Positions 20,223-28,788 of a stretch of DNA of 64,000 nucleotides are shown here, piece by piece. Source of the stretch: Massilia glaciei (lineage in GTDB: Bacteria; Pseudomonadota; Gammaproteobacteria; Burkholderiales; Burkholderiaceae_D). Location of the stretch: contig NZ_PXWF02000202.1 of NCBI RefSeq assembly GCF_003011895.2, positions 1-64,000 on the forward strand, read 5' to 3'. Made by a program: the position numbers and the translations under genes. The notes beneath the pieces were generated by a model. That model made no database searches. It was not told the DNA's origin and saw only the letters and a list, made by a program, of their open reading frames with translations. Numbering within the stretch: position 1 is the first letter of the stretch; every line of letters starts with the position of its first letter.

Positions 20223-21251
20223 ATGAAAAATGCGGTAACCGCGCCGATGACCATGATCCAGGCCCTGCGTTCGGCCATGGACGTCATGCTCGAGCGCGAC
20301 AACAACGTGGTCGTGTTCGGCCAGGACGTGGGCTATTTCGGCGGCGTGTTCCGCTGCACCGACGGCCTGCAGGCCAAGTACGGGCGCTCGCGCGTGTTCG
20401 ACGCGCCGATCTCCGAGGGCGGCATCGTCGGCACCGCGGTCGGCATGGCCGCCTACGGCCTGCGCCCCGTGGTCGAGATCCAGTTCGCCGACTACTTCTA
20501 TCCGGCCTCGGACCAGATCGTGTCGGAGGCGGCGCGCCTGCGCTACCGCTCGGCCGGCGAGTTCACCGCCTCGATGGTGATCCGCATGCCCTGCGGCGGC
20601 GGCATCTACGGCGGCCAGACCCACAGCCAGAGCCCGGAGGCGATGTTCACCCATGTGTGCGGCCTGCGCACGGTGATGCCGTCGAATCCGTACGACGCCA
20701 AGGGATTGCTGATCGCCTCGATCGAGAACGACGACCCGGTCATCTTCCTCGAACCCAAGCGCCTCTACAACGGCCCGTTCGACGGCCACCACGACCAGCC
20801 GGTGGTGCCGTGGTCGAAGCACCCGATGGGCGAGGTGCCCGAGGGGTATTACACCGTCCCGCTTGACAAGGCGTCGGTGTTCCGCCCGGGGACCGAGCTG
20901 ACCGTGATCACCTACGGCACCATGGTGTTCGTGTCGGAGGCGGCCGCCAAGGAGACCGGCATCGATTGCGAGATCATCGACCTGCGCACGCTTTGGCCGC
21001 TCGACCTCGACACCATCGTCGCCTCGGTCAAAAAGACCGGCCGCTGCGTGGTGGTGCATGAGGCCACCCGCACCAGCGGTTTTGGCGCCGAACTTGCGGC
21101 GCTCGTGCAGGAACACTGTTTCTATGAACTGGAAGCGCCGATCGAGCGCGTGACCGGTTGGGACACCCCCTACCCGCATGCGCAGGAATGGGCTTACTTC
21201 CCCGGCCCCGACCGCGTCGGTGCCGCATTCAAACGTGCGATGGAGGCCTGA
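20223..21251 (+). CDS. bkdA2: Branched-chain 2-oxoacid dehydrogenase E1 beta subunit
   Basis: About 342 residues from the ATG at 20223 (in-frame GTG starts at 20208 and 20214 are alternatives, the former overlapping the bkdA1 stop). The pattern MTMIQALRSAMDVMLERD, the VVVFGQDVGYFGGVF motif and the MPSNPYDAKGLL region are characteristic of BkdA2. It forms the alpha2-beta2 E1 heterotetramer. The end is only one base from the E2 start, which supports co-translation. Confidence 0.94.
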   Translation: MKNAVTAPMTMIQALRSAMDVMLERDNNVVVFGQDVGYFGGVFRCTDGLQAKYGRSRVFDAPISEGGIVGTAVGMAAYGLRPVVEIQFADYFYPASDQIVSEAARLRYRSAGEFTASMVIRMPCGGGIYGGQTHSQSPEAMFTHVCGLRTVMPSNPYDAKGLLIASIENDDPVIFLEPKRLYNGPFDGHHDQPVVPWSKHPMGEVPEGYYTVPLDKASVFRPGTELTVITYGTMVFVSEAAAKETGIDCEIIDLRTLWPLDLDTIVASVKKTGRCVVVHEATRTSGFGAELAALVQEHCFYELEAPIERVTGWDTPYPHAQEWAYFPGPDRVGAAFKRAMEA

Positions 21252-21252
21252 T

Positions 21253-22575
21253 ATGGGCGTACATGTAATTAAAATGCCCGATCTGGGCGAAGGCATTGCG
21301 GAAGTTGAAGTCGTGGCCTGGCATGTCAAGCCGGGCGACGTGGTGGTCGAAGACCAGGTGCTGGCCGATGTCATGACCGACAAGGCGACGGTCGAAATCC
21401 CGTCCGCCGTGGCCGGCACCGTGATCGAACTCGGTGGCCAGCTGGGCCAGGCGCTCGCCGTCGGCGCGGCGCTGATCCTGATCGAGGTCGAGGGCGAAGG
21501 CAACCAGAGCGCGGTCAAACAGAACTCGCGCACGATGGCGGCCGCCGCGGCGCCGGTGGTGGCGCCCGTTGCCGTGGCCGCGGCCGCGGTGGTCGAAGCC
21601 GCCCCTGTGGCGGCGCCGGTCGCCCCGGCACCGGTGGCCAAGTCGGCGCCGGCGAAAAGCCTCGTCACGCAAGCTAGCCGGGCGGCGGGCGAAAAGCCGC
21701 TGGCCGCGCCGGCCGTGCGCCAGCGCGCCTGGGACCTCGGGATCGAGCTGCAGTTCGTGTTCGGCAGCGGCCCGGCCGGGCGCATCACGCACGCCGACCT
21801 CGACGACTACGTTGCGCGCGGCGCCGGTGGCGCGGGTGGCGCGGGTGGCGCCGGCGACAACCGCTACGCCACGCTCGACGGCGAAACCGCGGTGCCCGTG
21901 ATCGGCATGCGGCGCAAGATCGCGCAAAAGATGCAGGACGCAAAACGGCGCATCCCGCACTTCACGTATGTGGAGGAAATCGACGTCACCGAACTCGAAG
22001 CGCTGCGCACGCAACTGAACACGCGCTACGGCAAGGAACGCGGCCGCCTGACGATCCTGCCGCTGCTGATGCGCGCCGTGGTCCTCAGCGTGCGCAGTTT
22101 CCCGCAGATGAACGCGCGTTTCGACGACGAGGCCAACATCAACACGCTCTACAGCGCGGTCCACATCGGCATCGCCGCCCAGACCGACGCCGGGTTGATC
22201 GTGCCGGTGGTGCGCAATGCGGAGGCGCGCGATCCATGGTCGAGCGCGGCCGAGGTGGCGCGCCTGGCCGAGGCGGCCCGCGTCGGCAAGGCGCTGCGCG
22301 AGGAGTTGTCGGGTTCGACGATCACCATCACCAGCCTTGGCGCGCTGGGGGGCATCGTCACCACGCCGATCATCAACCATCCGGAGGTCGCCATCGTGGG
22401 CGTCAACCGCATGGTCGAACGGCCGATGGTGCGCGACGGCGCGATCGTCATCCGCAAGATGATGAACCTGTCGTCCTCGTTCGACCATCGGGTCGTCGAC
22501 GGCATGCACGCGGCGCAGTTCGTGCAAATGATCCGCGGCTATCTGGAATGCCCGGCCACCCTGTTTGTGGAGTAG
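21253..22575 (+). CDS. bkdB: Branched-chain 2-oxoacid dehydrogenase E2 (dihydrolipoyl acyltransferase)
   Basis: 440 residues. One lipoyl domain (about 1-78) has the lipoylated Lys in MTDKATVEIPS. An Ala/Pro/Val-rich linker leads to the E1/E3-binding domain (ASRAAGEKPLAAPAVRQRA onward, about 135-175). A second short linker is nearly pure Gly/Ala (about 193-203). The catalytic domain ends with the active-site motif FDHRVVDG. E2 forms the core of the complex and transfers the acyl group to CoA. The ATG at 21253 directly follows the bkdA2 stop. Confidence 0.94.
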   Translation: MGVHVIKMPDLGEGIAEVEVVAWHVKPGDVVVEDQVLADVMTDKATVEIPSAVAGTVIELGGQLGQALAVGAALILIEVEGEGNQSAVKQNSRTMAAAAAPVVAPVAVAAAAVVEAAPVAAPVAPAPVAKSAPAKSLVTQASRAAGEKPLAAPAVRQRAWDLGIELQFVFGSGPAGRITHADLDDYVARGAGGAGGAGGAGDNRYATLDGETAVPVIGMRRKIAQKMQDAKRRIPHFTYVEEIDVTELEALRTQLNTRYGKERGRLTILPLLMRAVVLSVRSFPQMNARFDDEANINTLYSAVHIGIAAQTDAGLIVPVVRNAEARDPWSSAAEVARLAEAARVGKALREELSGSTITITSLGALGGIVTTPIINHPEVAIVGVNRMVERPMVRDGAIVIRKMMNLSSSFDHRVVDGMHAAQFVQMIRGYLECPATLFVE

Positions 22576-22578
22576 TCA

Positions 22579-23979
22579 ATGAAATCGGTAACAACAAAAC
22601 TGCTCGTGATCGGCGGCGGCCCTGGCGGCTACGTGGCCGCGATCCGCGCCGGGCAACTGGGCATTCCCACCATGCTGGTCGAGGGCGAGCGCCTTGGCGG
22701 CACCTGCCTCAACATTGGCTGCATCCCCTCCAAGGCGCTGATCCACGCGGCCGAGGAATACGACAAGGTGTGCCACTACGCCGACGGTTCGCCGCTCGGC
22801 ATCTCGGTCGACAAGGCGCGCATCGATCTTGAGCGCACCGTGCAATGGAAGGACGGCATCGTCAAGCGCCTGACCGGCGGGGTCGGCGCCCTGCTCAAGA
22901 AAAACGGCGTGCAGGTGCTCAGCGGCTGGGCGCGCATCGTCGACGGCAAGACGGTCGAGGTGCAGGAGGCCGGCGCCGGCGAAGTGACCCGCATCAGCTG
23001 CGAACACCTGTTGCTGGCCACCGGATCGCAGGCGGTCGAACTGCCCTTCATGGAATTCGGAGGCGCCGTGATGTCGGCGACCGAGGCGCTCTCGCCGGCC
23101 ACGCTGCCCAAGCGGCTGGTGGTGGTGGGCGCCGGCTACATCGGGCTCGAGCTAGGCATCGCCTACCGCAAGCTGGGCGCCGAAGTGGCCGTGGTCGAGG
23201 CCATGGACCGCATTTTACCGGCGTACGACGACGAACTGGCCAAACCGGTGGCCAGCTCGCTCAAGCGGCTGGGCGTGCAGACACACCTGGGATGCAGCGT
23301 ATTGGGCATGAATGAAGCGGGCGACGCAGTGCGCGTGCGCGACGCCGCCGGGAACGAATCGGAACTCGCCGCCGACCGCGTGCTGGTGGCGGTTGGACGC
23401 CGTCCGCGCACCGAAGGCTGGGGCCTCGAGAGCCTGCTGCTCGACATGAACGGACGCGCGGTCAAGATCAACGACCAATGCCAGACATCGATGCGCGGCG
23501 TGTGGGCGATCGGCGACATCACGGGCGAGCCGATGCTGGCGCACCGCGCGATGGCGCAGGGCGAAATGGTGGCCGACATCATCGGAGGCAAGCGGCGCCA
23601 CTTCACGCCGGTCGCGATTCCGGCGGTGTGCTTCACCGATCCCGAAATCGTGGTGGTCGGCCTGACGCCGCAAGAGGCGAAGCAGGCCGGCATCGATTGC
23701 ATCACGGCGAACTTCCCGTTCGCGGCCAACGGCCGGGCGATGACGATCGAAGGCACGGACGGCTTCGTGCGGGTCGTCGCGCGCGGCGACAACCACCTGA
23801 TTGTGGGCTGGCAGGCGGTCGGGCGCGGCGTGTCGGAGCTGAGCACCGCGTTTTCGCATTCGATCGAACTGGGCGCGCGCCTCGAAGACGTGGCCGGAAC
23901 CATCCATGCGCATCCGACCCTGGGCGAAGCGGTGCAGGAAGCGGCATTGCGGGCACTGGGACACGCTTTGCATATATAG
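22579..23979 (+). CDS. lpdV: Dihydrolipoyl dehydrogenase (E3 of the bkd complex)
   Basis: 466 residues. FAD-binding [17 protein letters not shown] at residues 11-27, the redox disulfide in [15 protein letters not shown], the NAD-binding [10 protein letters not shown], and the C-terminal His-Pro pair in HAHPTLGEA are all present. It reoxidises dihydrolipoamide on E2 with NAD. Its place as the last operon gene marks it as the dedicated branched-chain E3 (LpdV), although a general lipoamide dehydrogenase cannot be excluded. Confidence 0.93.
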   Translation: MKSVTTKLLVIGGGPGGYVAAIRAGQLGIPTMLVEGERLGGTCLNIGCIPSKALIHAAEEYDKVCHYADGSPLGISVDKARIDLERTVQWKDGIVKRLTGGVGALLKKNGVQVLSGWARIVDGKTVEVQEAGAGEVTRISCEHLLLATGSQAVELPFMEFGGAVMSATEALSPATLPKRLVVVGAGYIGLELGIAYRKLGAEVAVVEAMDRILPAYDDELAKPVASSLKRLGVQTHLGCSVLGMNEAGDAVRVRDAAGNESELAADRVLVAVGRRPRTEGWGLESLLLDMNGRAVKINDQCQTSMRGVWAIGDITGEPMLAHRAMAQGEMVADIIGGKRRHFTPVAIPAVCFTDPEIVVVGLTPQEAKQAGIDCITANFPFAANGRAMTIEGTDGFVRVVARGDNHLIVGWQAVGRGVSELSTAFSHSIELGARLEDVAGTIHAHPTLGEAVQEAALRALGHALHI

Positions 23980-23988
23980 TATCGCCAA

Positions 23989-24029
23989 CCACTACGTCGT
24001 CCCCGGCCCCGCCATGGGGGGCGTAGTGG
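23989..24029 (+). terminator. Possible terminator hairpin after the bkd operon
   Basis: An 8-bp stem CCACTACG/CGTAGTGG encloses a smaller C-run/G-run stem, ten bases after the lpdV stop. It is followed only by a short GTTTC, not a proper T-run, so it may be a weak or Rho-assisted terminator. Confidence 0.4.
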
Positions 24030-24056
24030 GTTTCAATCACCACACCGGACCCCATC

Positions 24057-24422
24057 ATGCCCCGCAGCATCCTCGACGAAGCCCAGATCCACCCCGCCAT
24101 CCGGCAGCACATCAGCGAGCGGCACGCCGACATCGTCAAGGAAGTGCAGGCGGCCATCGCAAACAACGCCATCGTGGTGGTCGGCATGCGCCAGAACCCC
24201 TACCCGCGCAAGGCGCGCAAGGCGCTCGACGCGCTCAACACCCCGTACAAATACCTCGAATACGGCGGCTACCTGAGCCAGTGGCGGGCGCGCACGGCGC
24301 TCAAGATGTGGACCGGCTGGCCGACTTACCCGATGATCTTCGTGAAGGGCACCCTGATCGGCGGCTTCAGCGAACTGCGGGGCCTGATCGACAGCGGCGA
24401 GCTCGCGCGCACAATTTCCTAA
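24057..24422 (+). CDS. Glutaredoxin-fold protein lacking the active-site cysteines
   Basis: 121 residues. The second half matches the monothiol glutaredoxin fold: the cis-Pro region MWTGWPTYPMIFVKGTLIGG and the closing LRGLIDSGEL. Where glutaredoxins carry CPYC or CGFS, this protein has NPYPRKAR (about residues 47-54), so both catalytic Cys are replaced; no other Cys is present. It can therefore not act as a thiol-disulfide reductase in the usual way. It follows the bkd operon but after a possible terminator. The function is unknown; a binding role using the fold is an inference. Confidence 0.75.
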   Translation: MPRSILDEAQIHPAIRQHISERHADIVKEVQAAIANNAIVVVGMRQNPYPRKARKALDALNTPYKYLEYGGYLSQWRARTALKMWTGWPTYPMIFVKGTLIGGFSELRGLIDSGELARTIS

Positions 24423-24519
24423 AAAGCACTTTAATCCGTTCGCTAACGTACAGAACAATTAGCGGCGCTTGGTTATCCTTGCTGTCTGGAATTTTATTTT
24501 AGCAACCAAGGAGATAACC

Positions 24520-24837
24520 ATGTTTGGATCGAACATCAGCACTGCCGGCAACGAAATGAAGTCGATGATCAACGAGGCGGAGCGCACGCTGAACGAAGCC
24601 AAGACGACGACTGGTGAAAAAGCGGAAGAGCTGCGCAAGAAGGGCCTGGACCTTTTGTCGAGCAGCATCTGCAAGGCACAGGAGCTCGAGAAAATGGCGA
24701 TCACCTCGGCCAAGGATGCAGCGGCCTCGACCGACAAATACGTGCATCAAAACCCATGGTCGTCGATTGCGGTGTCGGGCGTGGTCGGCGCCGGCATCGG
24801 CATGGTGTTGGGCATGGCAATCGCCAACCGCCGTTGA
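24520..24837 (+). CDS. DUF883/ElaB-YqjD family membrane-anchored protein
   Basis: 105 residues. A charged, helical N-terminal half (about 10-70) is followed by KYVHQNPWSSIAVSGVVG, then a hydrophobic Gly-rich C-terminal segment (about 80-100) and a basic end. This is the DUF883 layout; in E. coli ElaB and YqjD are tail-anchored inner-membrane proteins that associate with ribosomes in stationary phase. The start has AAGGAG upstream. Its own terminator follows at 24882. Confidence 0.85.
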   Translation: MFGSNISTAGNEMKSMINEAERTLNEAKTTTGEKAEELRKKGLDLLSSSICKAQELEKMAITSAKDAAASTDKYVHQNPWSSIAVSGVVGAGIGMVLGMAIANRR

Positions 24838-24881
24838 TCGCCCCGCTTGCGCGGCAAGCCCGCCGCAAGCTGATCTGCAAA

Positions 24882-24908
24882 AAAACGCGCCCTCCCCGGG
24901 CGCGTTTT
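24882..24908 (+). terminator. Rho-independent terminator
   Basis: An 11-bp perfect stem (AAAACGCGCCC and its complement) with a five-base loop. The stem ends in TTTT and lies 45 bases after the DUF883 stop. Confidence 0.85.
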
Positions 24909-24946
24909 GCCATCCGCCCCGGAAACCTTCCACTATCGGCACTATC

Positions 24947-25134
24947 GGGGTCAGACCCCAAATGTGAACATGTCACAATCGGGGTCTGACCCCAGTTAAG
25001 GAACATTTCGGCGAAAAATTCCCAGCCTAAAAACGCGCCCATAGAGGAACGCATTTAGGCATCTTCTTCCGTAATATTTCACAACCGGGGTCTGACCCCG
25101 TTTGTTAAATAATTCACCATTGGGGTCAGACCCC
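24947..25134. repeat. GGGGTCWGACCCC palindrome cluster, four copies
   Basis: Four copies of the 13-base near-palindrome GGGGTC(A/T)GACCCC lie at 24947, 24981, 25087 and 25122, in both orientations. Each is flanked by AT-rich bases resembling CAATTGTGAA or TTGTTAA. Three further copies are at 50216-50351. They occupy the stretch between the DUF883 terminator and the alpha/beta hydrolase stop; no gene is seen here. Confidence 0.85.
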
Positions 25135-25171
25135 GGTTGTGGAACGATGCGCCTGGGATAGGAGCCCGGGG

Positions 25172-26110
25172 TCAGGCGGGAACGGGGAGCGGCGCCACCA
25201 GCGTGCGCCGGAACGCGAGGTATTCTTGCACCACCGCCTTGGGTGACTCGAGCATCGGTAAGTGGCCCAGGCCGTCGATGATGTGAACCTTGGAATTTGG
25301 GAACAGCAGGGCCAAGGCGTCCGCCCCCGTCGGACTCAGGATGCGGTCCTCGGCGCCCCACACGATCAGCGCCGGCGTCGGCTGCGGCGCGTACTGGGCC
25401 TCGAGCAGCGTCGAACTCGTCAGTTGCTGGAGGATCTGCGTGTGCAAGGCGAAATCGCCGATCGCACGCCGCGCCAGCACCCGGCGCAAAAATCGCGGGA
25501 AGTATGGCACCTTGTGCATCGTAGCCGCCATCAAGGCGTCGAATCCGGCTTCATCCTTGACCAGCAAGGGCATCTCGCCCGTTTTCTCGTAATGGCGCAA
25601 CAGCGGCGTGTCGTGCGCCGCTTCGGTCCCGGCCGCGTCGATCAACCACACGCTGCCGACCATCTCCGGATACGTCGCCGCAAATTGCGCGGCAATGAAG
25701 CCGCCCATCGAGTTGCCGGCCAGGTGCACCCGACTTACCCCCATCTGGGCCAGAAACACGTGCAGGCGCCCCACTTGGTCGGACATGAAATAGTTCGCGT
25801 CGATGTCGCGCGTCGCTTCGCCGAAACCGGGCAGGTCCGGAACCAGGACCCGGTAGTGCGGGGTCAGGTGGCGCGCGATGCGGGTGAAATTGTCTTTGTC
25901 GCCGGCAAAACCGTGGATCAGCATCAGGGCTTCGCCCTTGCCGCCTTCGAGGTAGGGCATGTCGAACCTGCCCACCCGCGCCGTGCGCGTCGACAGCCCG
26001 CCAAAACGCCGTTCGGCGCCCATCGCGATGCGCGTGAGCAGTTCCGGCGCGAGCCGGGTTGCGACAAAGAGGGCGGCCAGCGCCGCCAACAGCAGATATA
26101 CGTAGACCAT
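25172..26110 (-). CDS. Alpha/beta hydrolase with N-terminal membrane anchor
   Basis: 312 residues. A hydrophobic N-terminal segment (VYVYLLLAALAALFVATRLA) should anchor or export the enzyme. The hydrolase fold has the oxyanion region LIHGFAGDKDNF, the nucleophile elbow GNSMGG (Ser at about 136), the acid in WGAEDRILSP and the His in GLGHLPMLE. This is the complete catalytic triad of the lipase/esterase superfamily. The substrate is unknown; an ester or lipid is likely. The gene appears to be transcribed alone. Confidence 0.88.
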   Translation of the reverse strand: MVYVYLLLAALAALFVATRLAPELLTRIAMGAERRFGGLSTRTARVGRFDMPYLEGGKGEALMLIHGFAGDKDNFTRIARHLTPHYRVLVPDLPGFGEATRDIDANYFMSDQVGRLHVFLAQMGVSRVHLAGNSMGGFIAAQFAATYPEMVGSVWLIDAAGTEAAHDTPLLRHYEKTGEMPLLVKDEAGFDALMAATMHKVPYFPRFLRRVLARRAIGDFALHTQILQQLTSSTLLEAQYAPQPTPALIVWGAEDRILSPTGADALALLFPNSKVHIIDGLGHLPMLESPKAVVQEYLAFRRTLVAPLPVPA

Positions 26111-26185
26111 CGATCAAGCTTTCGTCGCCCATGAAGTGCTTGATCTTACCTCATGGAACGACGCAGCTTGTAGAGGCGCGCCTCA

Positions 26186-26498
26186 GATGGTGAGACTTTA
26201 CCGGACGTGCCCTAGCAGCCTGTCGGACTTGAAGGATATCGGCTGCAAATCCGCCTGAGCGGTCCATATTTCGCCGCTTTTTTGGCCAATAGAATAACTA
26301 TTGACCTTCAAAATCGTCGAAATCTGTCCTCGCTCAGCCGAATTTTCGCTTCGATTCTTTAAGTCCGACAGGCTGCTAGCAGCGCGCCAGAAGGTGGCCG
26401 ATCGAGGCGCCAAGCACAGCCATAGCGCGGGCTATGTGCAACGACGAGCGGGCGCCTTCCGGCGTGCCGAGCGGGCATGGGCGCAGACTCTCAGCCAC
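26186..26498. repeat. Palindromic repeat family A, copy 2, interrupted by a CTAG element
   Basis: About 149 bp that align with 10161-10317 (shared GATCGAGGCGC, AAGCACAGCCATAGCG, GCAACGACGA and GCGGGCATG blocks, and the ACTCTCAGCC end). It is split by the element at 26212-26379. TCA flanks both sides; the right-hand TCA is the TGA stop of ispF on the minus strand. The stretch between the hydrolase start and ispF otherwise holds no gene. Confidence 0.75.
26212..26379 (+). mobile_element. MITE-like CTAG element, copy 1
   Basis: A 160-bp body (26216-26375) with perfect 15-bp inverted ends (CAGCCTGTCGGACTT and complement) is flanked by CTAG on both sides. It contains an imperfect central hairpin (CCAATAG...CTATTG) and no open reading frame of note. 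Removing the body and one CTAG restores a continuous family A repeat, so CTAG is a 4-bp target duplication. It matches the element at 50671-50836 read on the other strand. Confidence 0.8.
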
Positions 26499-27014
26499 TC
26501 AGGTCGTGGTGGCCCTGATCAGCATGGCGACCGCTTCGGCCGCCATGCCCTCTTCGCGGCCGAGGTAACCGAGCTTTTCGTTGGTCTTGGCCTTGATGTT
26601 GACCTGCTGGGGCGAGACCCCGAGGTCTTCGGCGATGCGCGAAATCATTTGGGCGATGTGGGGCGCCATTTTCGGCGCCTGCGCGATGATGGTCGCGTCG
26701 ACATTGCCGATCGTGTAGCCGGTCGCGACGACCCGGTGCGCCACTTCGCGCAACAGGGTGCGCGAATCGGCCCCCGCGAACATCGGGTCGGTGTCGGGGA
26801 AATGTTTGCCGATGTCGCCCAGCGCGGCCGCGCCGAGCAAGGCGTCGATGATGGCGTGCAGCAGCACGTCGGCGTCCGAATGGCCGAACAGGCCCAGCCG
26901 GTGCGGGATCGTGACCCCGCCGATGATCAGTTTGCGGCCCTCGACGAGGGCGTGGCAGTCATAGCCGGTGCCGATGCGAAACGGCGGGGTTGGGTTGTAG
27001 GAAGCGAGTGCCAT
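26499..27014 (-). CDS. ispF: 2-C-methyl-D-erythritol 2,4-cyclodiphosphate synthase
   Basis: 171 residues. The zinc-binding GTGYDCHAL (Asp and His at about residues 18 and 20), [15 protein letters not shown] and GDIGKHFPD motifs are intact. IspF cyclises CDP-methylerythritol phosphate to the 2,4-cyclodiphosphate in the non-mevalonate isoprenoid pathway, as a cytoplasmic homotrimer. It lies 22 bases after ispD, the usual pair. Its TGA stop is the junction with the family A repeat. Confidence 0.97.
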   Translation of the reverse strand: MALASYNPTPPFRIGTGYDCHALVEGRKLIIGGVTIPHRLGLFGHSDADVLLHAIIDALLGAAALGDIGKHFPDTDPMFAGADSRTLLREVAHRVVATGYTIGNVDATIIAQAPKMAPHIAQMISRIAEDLGVSPQQVNIKAKTNEKLGYLGREEGMAAEAVAMLIRATTT

Positions 27015-27036
27015 AGTTTGGTTTCACACTTTTAGG

Positions 27037-27756
27037 TTAGGGCGCTGCCAGGTACATCTCGGCGATCCGGATGTCCGCCGGCAGCGTCACTTTTAAATTA
27101 CGGGGATGTCCCTCGACCAGGCGCGGCGCGAAGCCCATCGCTTCGATCGCACTGGCGTCATCGGTAATGACGCTGGCGTCGGTGGCCGCTGCGAGCGCGT
27201 CGCATAGCAGTCGGTATCGGAACATCTGCGGGGTCTGGGCCAGCCACAGGCCGTCGCGCGCGACGCTCGATGTGGCGGCAGGAACGTTGGCGCCGGCGGC
27301 CATGCTGGCGCGCTTGACGGTGTCGACCACCGGCAGCGCGAGCAGGCCGCCGACCGCGTCGTTGCCGACGGCGTCGATCAGTTTTGCGATCAGCGCCGCG
27401 TTGAGCCCCGGGCGCGCGGCGTCGTGCACCAGTACCCAGTCGAACTCGCCGAGCTCGCCGGCCAGGGCGCGCAATGCGTTTTGCACCGAGGCCAGGCGCG
27501 AAGCGCCGCCGCAGCGCAGCACCGTGACCGCGCCGGGCGGCACGACCGCGTCGATCTGGCCGTCGTGCGCACTGACGACGACATAGGTGTGGCTGATCAG
27601 GGCGCTGGAAAGGAAGGCGTCGATCGTGTGGCGCAGCATCGGCTTGCCGCCGATGTCGATGTATTGCTTGGGGCCGTCAGCGGCCATGCGCGCGCCAACG
27701 CCGGCCGCGGGAATGAGGGCGAAGTAACGCGGTGCTGCCTGGGTCGTTGGTTTCAT
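27037..27756 (-). CDS. ispD: 2-C-methyl-D-erythritol 4-phosphate cytidylyltransferase
   Basis: 239 residues. The nucleotidyltransferase start ALIPAAGVGARMAADGPKQY (residues 13-32) with the catalytic Arg and Lys, the VHDAARPGL motif and the C-terminal TDDASAIEAMG are all typical. IspD joins CTP to methylerythritol 4-phosphate. It is upstream of ispF in the same direction. A C/T-rich repeat tract occupies the DNA just before its start. Confidence 0.97.
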   Translation of the reverse strand: MKPTTQAAPRYFALIPAAGVGARMAADGPKQYIDIGGKPMLRHTIDAFLSSALISHTYVVVSAHDGQIDAVVPPGAVTVLRCGGASRLASVQNALRALAGELGEFDWVLVHDAARPGLNAALIAKLIDAVGNDAVGGLLALPVVDTVKRASMAAGANVPAATSSVARDGLWLAQTPQMFRYRLLCDALAAATDASVITDDASAIEAMGFAPRLVEGHPRNLKVTLPADIRIAEMYLAAP

Positions 27757-27770
27757 CGTGCCTTGTCGTG

Positions 27771-27845
27771 CCGCTGTTTTTTCCGCTGTTTCTACTGCCG
27801 TTTTTCCCGCTGTTTCTACTGCTGTTTCTACTCCTGTTTTTAATG
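27771..27845. repeat. Degenerate C/T-rich repeat upstream of ispD
   Basis: About 75 bases made of variants of CCGCTGTTT and CTACTG. The strand carrying it is strongly pyrimidine-rich; the ispD sense strand is correspondingly purine-rich. It begins about 14 bases before the ispD start, so it lies in the leader or promoter. The rest of the gap to 28096 shows no convincing gene. Confidence 0.6.
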
Positions 27846-28096
27846 CCGTTCTTGCCGCTGCCCGCGCGCTCGAGGTGCGGACGGCTGCACTAAGAACTGT
27901 ACCTCACCTCCGCGAACTTTGCTCAGGTGCGCTCATTATTGCGGTCCCGGCCGGCGGCCTGTAAAGACCCCGCCGCACGCCAGCTTCCACTGTCGGCAAA
28001 TGGTCAAAGTCGGTGTTGAGGTGCCGCACTCGATGCGCTGGAATCTATGTTCTTGAACATGGACCCGCCGCGCGCCCCAAGCCCGTATCGGCCGCA

Positions 28097-28483
28097 TCAA
28101 CCCGGTTGCCAGAGCCCGAAAACAAGGCCGAACAGCACGAACTGCACGGTATGGTAGCCGCCGTCGATCAGCCACAGCTTGTAGCTGCGCTGGGAGAATT
28201 GGTAGTTGATGCCGAAGCTGGTCGCGACCAGGCCGAAGCCGATCAACAGTCCCAGCGACAGCGCGCCCTCGAGCGTGGTCCCGGCCGGCAGCACGGCGGC
28301 GAATGCGACCGCGGCCACGACCGAAAAGGCGAAGCTGACGCCGAACACTTTTGCGGGATGGCCGGTTTGCGGCTGGCCGCCGTTCTCCGCGTTCCAGATG
28401 CGGCCGAACAGTGCCGGCGAATACCACAAACCGCCCAGCAAGAAGCTCGATGCAGCTGCCACAAGTATGGCCCAATAGTTCAT
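28097..28483 (-). CDS. DUF1761 family membrane protein
   Basis: 128 residues from the ATG at 28483. The family start NYWAILVAAASSFLLGGLWY is present, followed by segments at about 52-72 and 78-97 and a last one at about 108-125, so four membrane helices. Function is unknown for the family. Two inverted repeats lie directly upstream. It is transcribed divergently from the receiver-domain protein gene. Confidence 0.8.
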   Translation of the reverse strand: MNYWAILVAAASSFLLGGLWYSPALFGRIWNAENGGQPQTGHPAKVFGVSFAFSVVAAVAFAAVLPAGTTLEGALSLGLLIGFGLVATSFGINYQFSQRSYKLWLIDGGYHTVQFVLFGLVFGLWQPG

Positions 28484-28498
28484 TGTTACCTTTCTTCC

Positions 28499-28558
28499 GT
28501 CCGGGCGCGCAGCCCGGACAGTCAAGTTTTTTTAAAGTGGTCAATCTTTCCACTTTAA
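28499..28558. promoter_or_regulatory. Two inverted repeats upstream of the DUF1761 gene
   Basis: A GC-rich hairpin GTCCGGGC/GCCCGGAC (28499-28519) sits 15 bases before the DUF1761 start. Next to it is an AT-richer perfect palindrome TTAAAGTGG-N9-CCACTTTAA (28532-28558). The second looks like a repressor operator. The first, read on the plus strand, is followed by seven T and could also act as a terminator in that direction. The remaining bases to 28788 are the divergent intergenic region with no gene. Confidence 0.5.
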
Positions 28559-28788
28559 CAGCAAGCTGACTATGCGGCAATATTCAGCCGCGACGCGCCA
28601 CGCGCAACGCGCATCGCACATCGCCTTTATGTCAGCGCCGGACATTTTGCAAGTTGCGCAGCGCTTGATATGTACCAAAAGATACATTGATAGAATAGTT
28701 CCGTTGTGCAATCCCGTACGCACGCATGAGGGTGTAAGATTGTTCCATATAGATATCTTCCCTCTCACAAAGATCGCCTTTCTGGCTG

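Noticed and set aside
27936-28580. Minus-strand open frame of about 214 codons between ispD and the receiver-protein gene
   Set aside because: It overlaps the DUF1761 gene in another frame and has no domain-like sequence.
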